Source of the DNA: Strongyloides papillosus
Lineage: Eukaryota > Nematoda > Chromadorea > Rhabditida > Strongyloididae
Direction of reading: 5' to 3'
DNA length: 64,000 nucleotides
Assembly: GCA_005656395.1 (NCBI GenBank)
Contig: SRSI01000013.1
Coordinates: 1,488,001-1,552,000, forward strand
The notes below the pieces were generated by a model, which saw only the letters and a list, made by a program, of their open reading frames with translations, made no database searches and had not been told where the DNA came from. The position numbers and the translations under genes are program-made. Positions within the stretch are counted from its first letter, which is position 1. Every line of letters starts with the position of its first letter. Shown here in pieces: positions 62,582-64,000 of the stretch.

Positions 62582-63549
62582 TTATCTTAAATGGATAACT
62601 TTCACATTTACTTTAGCTGTTGCTTTTTTACAACACCTAAAATAACTTTTTATCGTATTTCTTAGTTCACCACTAAAAATTTAGTTTAAATAAAAACGTA
62701 AATAATATTTACTTACCTTGAGTAAATAAGAAAATAAAAATCTCCAATGGATGTCAAATCAAATGCCAAAATATGAAGAAAATATGGTATAGGAGCAAGT
62801 AAATGAATTTCATATTGTACAACAATAACTCTACAAATATAAAAAGCTTCAACACATGCTAAAGTTATAAAAATAAAAATTGAATATCTGATGTAAAATA
62901 ATTGTGCTTTGAAATTATTACTAAATTGTCTTTGTTCCCTTAATCTTAAAATTGCTTTCACATTGAGGATGCATGTTGCAATTGAAATAATTCCAAATAA
63001 ACAGATTGTATAAAACACTTGATAATATGTAATATTAGTTGAAGCAAAGGATGGTACAAAGAAACCAAAAGAATTATTTATTTTGTATGATGGATGGAAA
63101 AAAAAATTTCCAATTCCAATTGATGCTGATAAAAAAAGAAAAATTACTAATATTTTAATCATATTTGTTTTTGAAAAGTAATGCTTATATTTTGTAGGAT
63201 AATCAACAGCTATATATCTATTAATACTGAATAAAAGTGTTATAAGAAACATGAAAGTTGTTTCTTGTCCAAATAAAACATAAAAAACATCGGCCATCCA
63301 ATTATTTTTCTCCAAAAATTTCAAATAAAAACCCAGTTTAGGTAACTTAAGAAATATTATATTAGTTGTCATAAAATTAATTTCATTGATAAATTTACAA
63401 ACAATTATAAAATAAAATTTTTTGTTTAGCAAAGCATTTTTCTTTTTAATTTCTTTTATTATAACGTGTATTGTTAAGACCATTAATAAAATTGTTGGTA
63501 TCTTGTATGTAAGTTGAAATAGTTCGGAAACAAAAACGATATCATACAT
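62582..63549 (-). CDS. Serpentine chemoreceptor-like GPCR (Srg/Srv superfamily)
   Basis: A seven-helix receptor expected in sensory-neuron membranes. Minus-strand exons 63549-62717 and 62672-62582 (44-bp intron, phase 2), 307 residues. I chose the first in-frame ATG at 63549, since the open frame further upstream begins only with TTG. Helix 1 is YKIPTILLMVLTIHVII. After helix 3 the sequence LLFSINRYIAVDYPTKY is the nematode counterpart of the DRY region, as in Srg/Srv receptors. Helices 5-7 follow, and the second exon restores the ending IYSSGELRNTIKSYF with a Cys pair that could be palmitoylated. The intact frame and good splice sites imply a working gene. Its dead tandem relative lies 3 kb away. 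The subfamily assignment is from memory of sequence style and is tentative. Confidence 0.82.
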
Positions 63550-64000
63550 TTTTAAAAATAGATTCAACAAAAACTTTACAAAACTTATTCTCGAATTAGG
63601 GAAAAATGCTGAGTCTAAAAAAATTTTTATTAGTCAATGGCAAACAGAAATATTTATGAGTATCTATAATTATAAAAAATATTACTTATATTAAAATTTT
63701 TAAACATATCCGTTTTTTAATATTAATGATTAGATATATATAATTTTTTTACATGCTTACTAAGCAATTACGGAACATATGTAATTTGTAGATCTAATTG
63801 TGCTGTATAGTTATTACTAATTTATTTTTTACTAACATTTATTTAAAAATTTTTACTATCATTAAAATAAACTTGGCCAAAAATAAACTTCTACACTACT
63901 TATTTAACAAGTTCTAAATTAATCTGACAATTTTTCTAGTAGCTTAGAAAAATAGTACTGTATTCGGGTTAAAGTCAACTACCAAACACATTATATAACA
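63550..64000. promoter_or_regulatory. Upstream flank of the chemoreceptor gene
   Basis: 451 bp to the window edge, AT-rich. It should contain the receptor promoter. No second gene, repeat or clear motif is visible. Confidence 0.4.

Overview
The window looks like a stretch of nematode nuclear genome, most likely from Strongyloides or a close clade IV relative. The DNA is very AT-rich. Genes are compact, introns are mostly 40-90 bp with GT...AG ends, and several genes have very long unbroken exons (vps-8, pecanex). The products are animal proteins, some of them nematode-type: UNC-31/CAPS, a two-finger GATA factor of ELT-1 type, a Srg/Srv-like chemoreceptor and a Cys-loop receptor subunit. No tRNA, rRNA, CRISPR array or bacterial-style operon was seen. 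The species call is inference from composition and gene style. The exon models below were assembled by joining open frames at GT...AG sites in matching phase.

Layout. 1-12.7 kb: 3' part of an adiponectin-receptor family gene (+), a Cys-loop ligand-gated channel subunit (+), vps-8 of the CORVET tether (-), nus1 of the cis-prenyltransferase complex (-), and a divergent ETS-domain factor (+) sharing a 0.5-kb divergent promoter region with nus1. 13.7-18.8 kb: actin capping protein alpha (+), an SLC38A9-type lysosomal amino-acid transporter/sensor (+), and a NADH-pyrophosphatase-type Nudix hydrolase (+). The last two are only 161 bp apart, so they are a candidate operon. 20.3-22.8 kb: an elt-1-like GATA factor (-) with about 5 kb of mostly non-coding upstream DNA holding a perfect GATA palindrome and a possible small spliced gene (26.06-26.38 kb). 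27.9-29.5 kb: a bestrophin anion channel (-). 32.3-38.9 kb: a 2161-residue pecanex (+). 41.5-42.3 kb: a small secreted cysteine-rich protein (+). 48.2-54.6 kb: the whole unc-31/CAPS gene (+), with a candidate 12-nt microexon and a coding-like fragment on the opposite strand inside one intron.

54.6-64 kb is a gene-poor, repeat-bearing zone. It contains a small secreted-protein pseudogene broken by only two stop codons, a chemoreceptor pseudogene split by a decayed 885-bp mariner element, a 736-bp fold-back element, and the intact chemoreceptor paralogue (-) near the right edge. The two receptor copies are a tandem duplication in which one member has died.

Most genes here are unrelated neighbours (trafficking, glycosylation, cytoskeleton, nutrient sensing, neurosecretion) and not one pathway. 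I did not find a convincing new multi-gene system. The best leads are the unc-31 microexon, the lysine substitutions in the ETS recognition helix, the two small gene candidates, and the decaying chemoreceptor/transposon zone.
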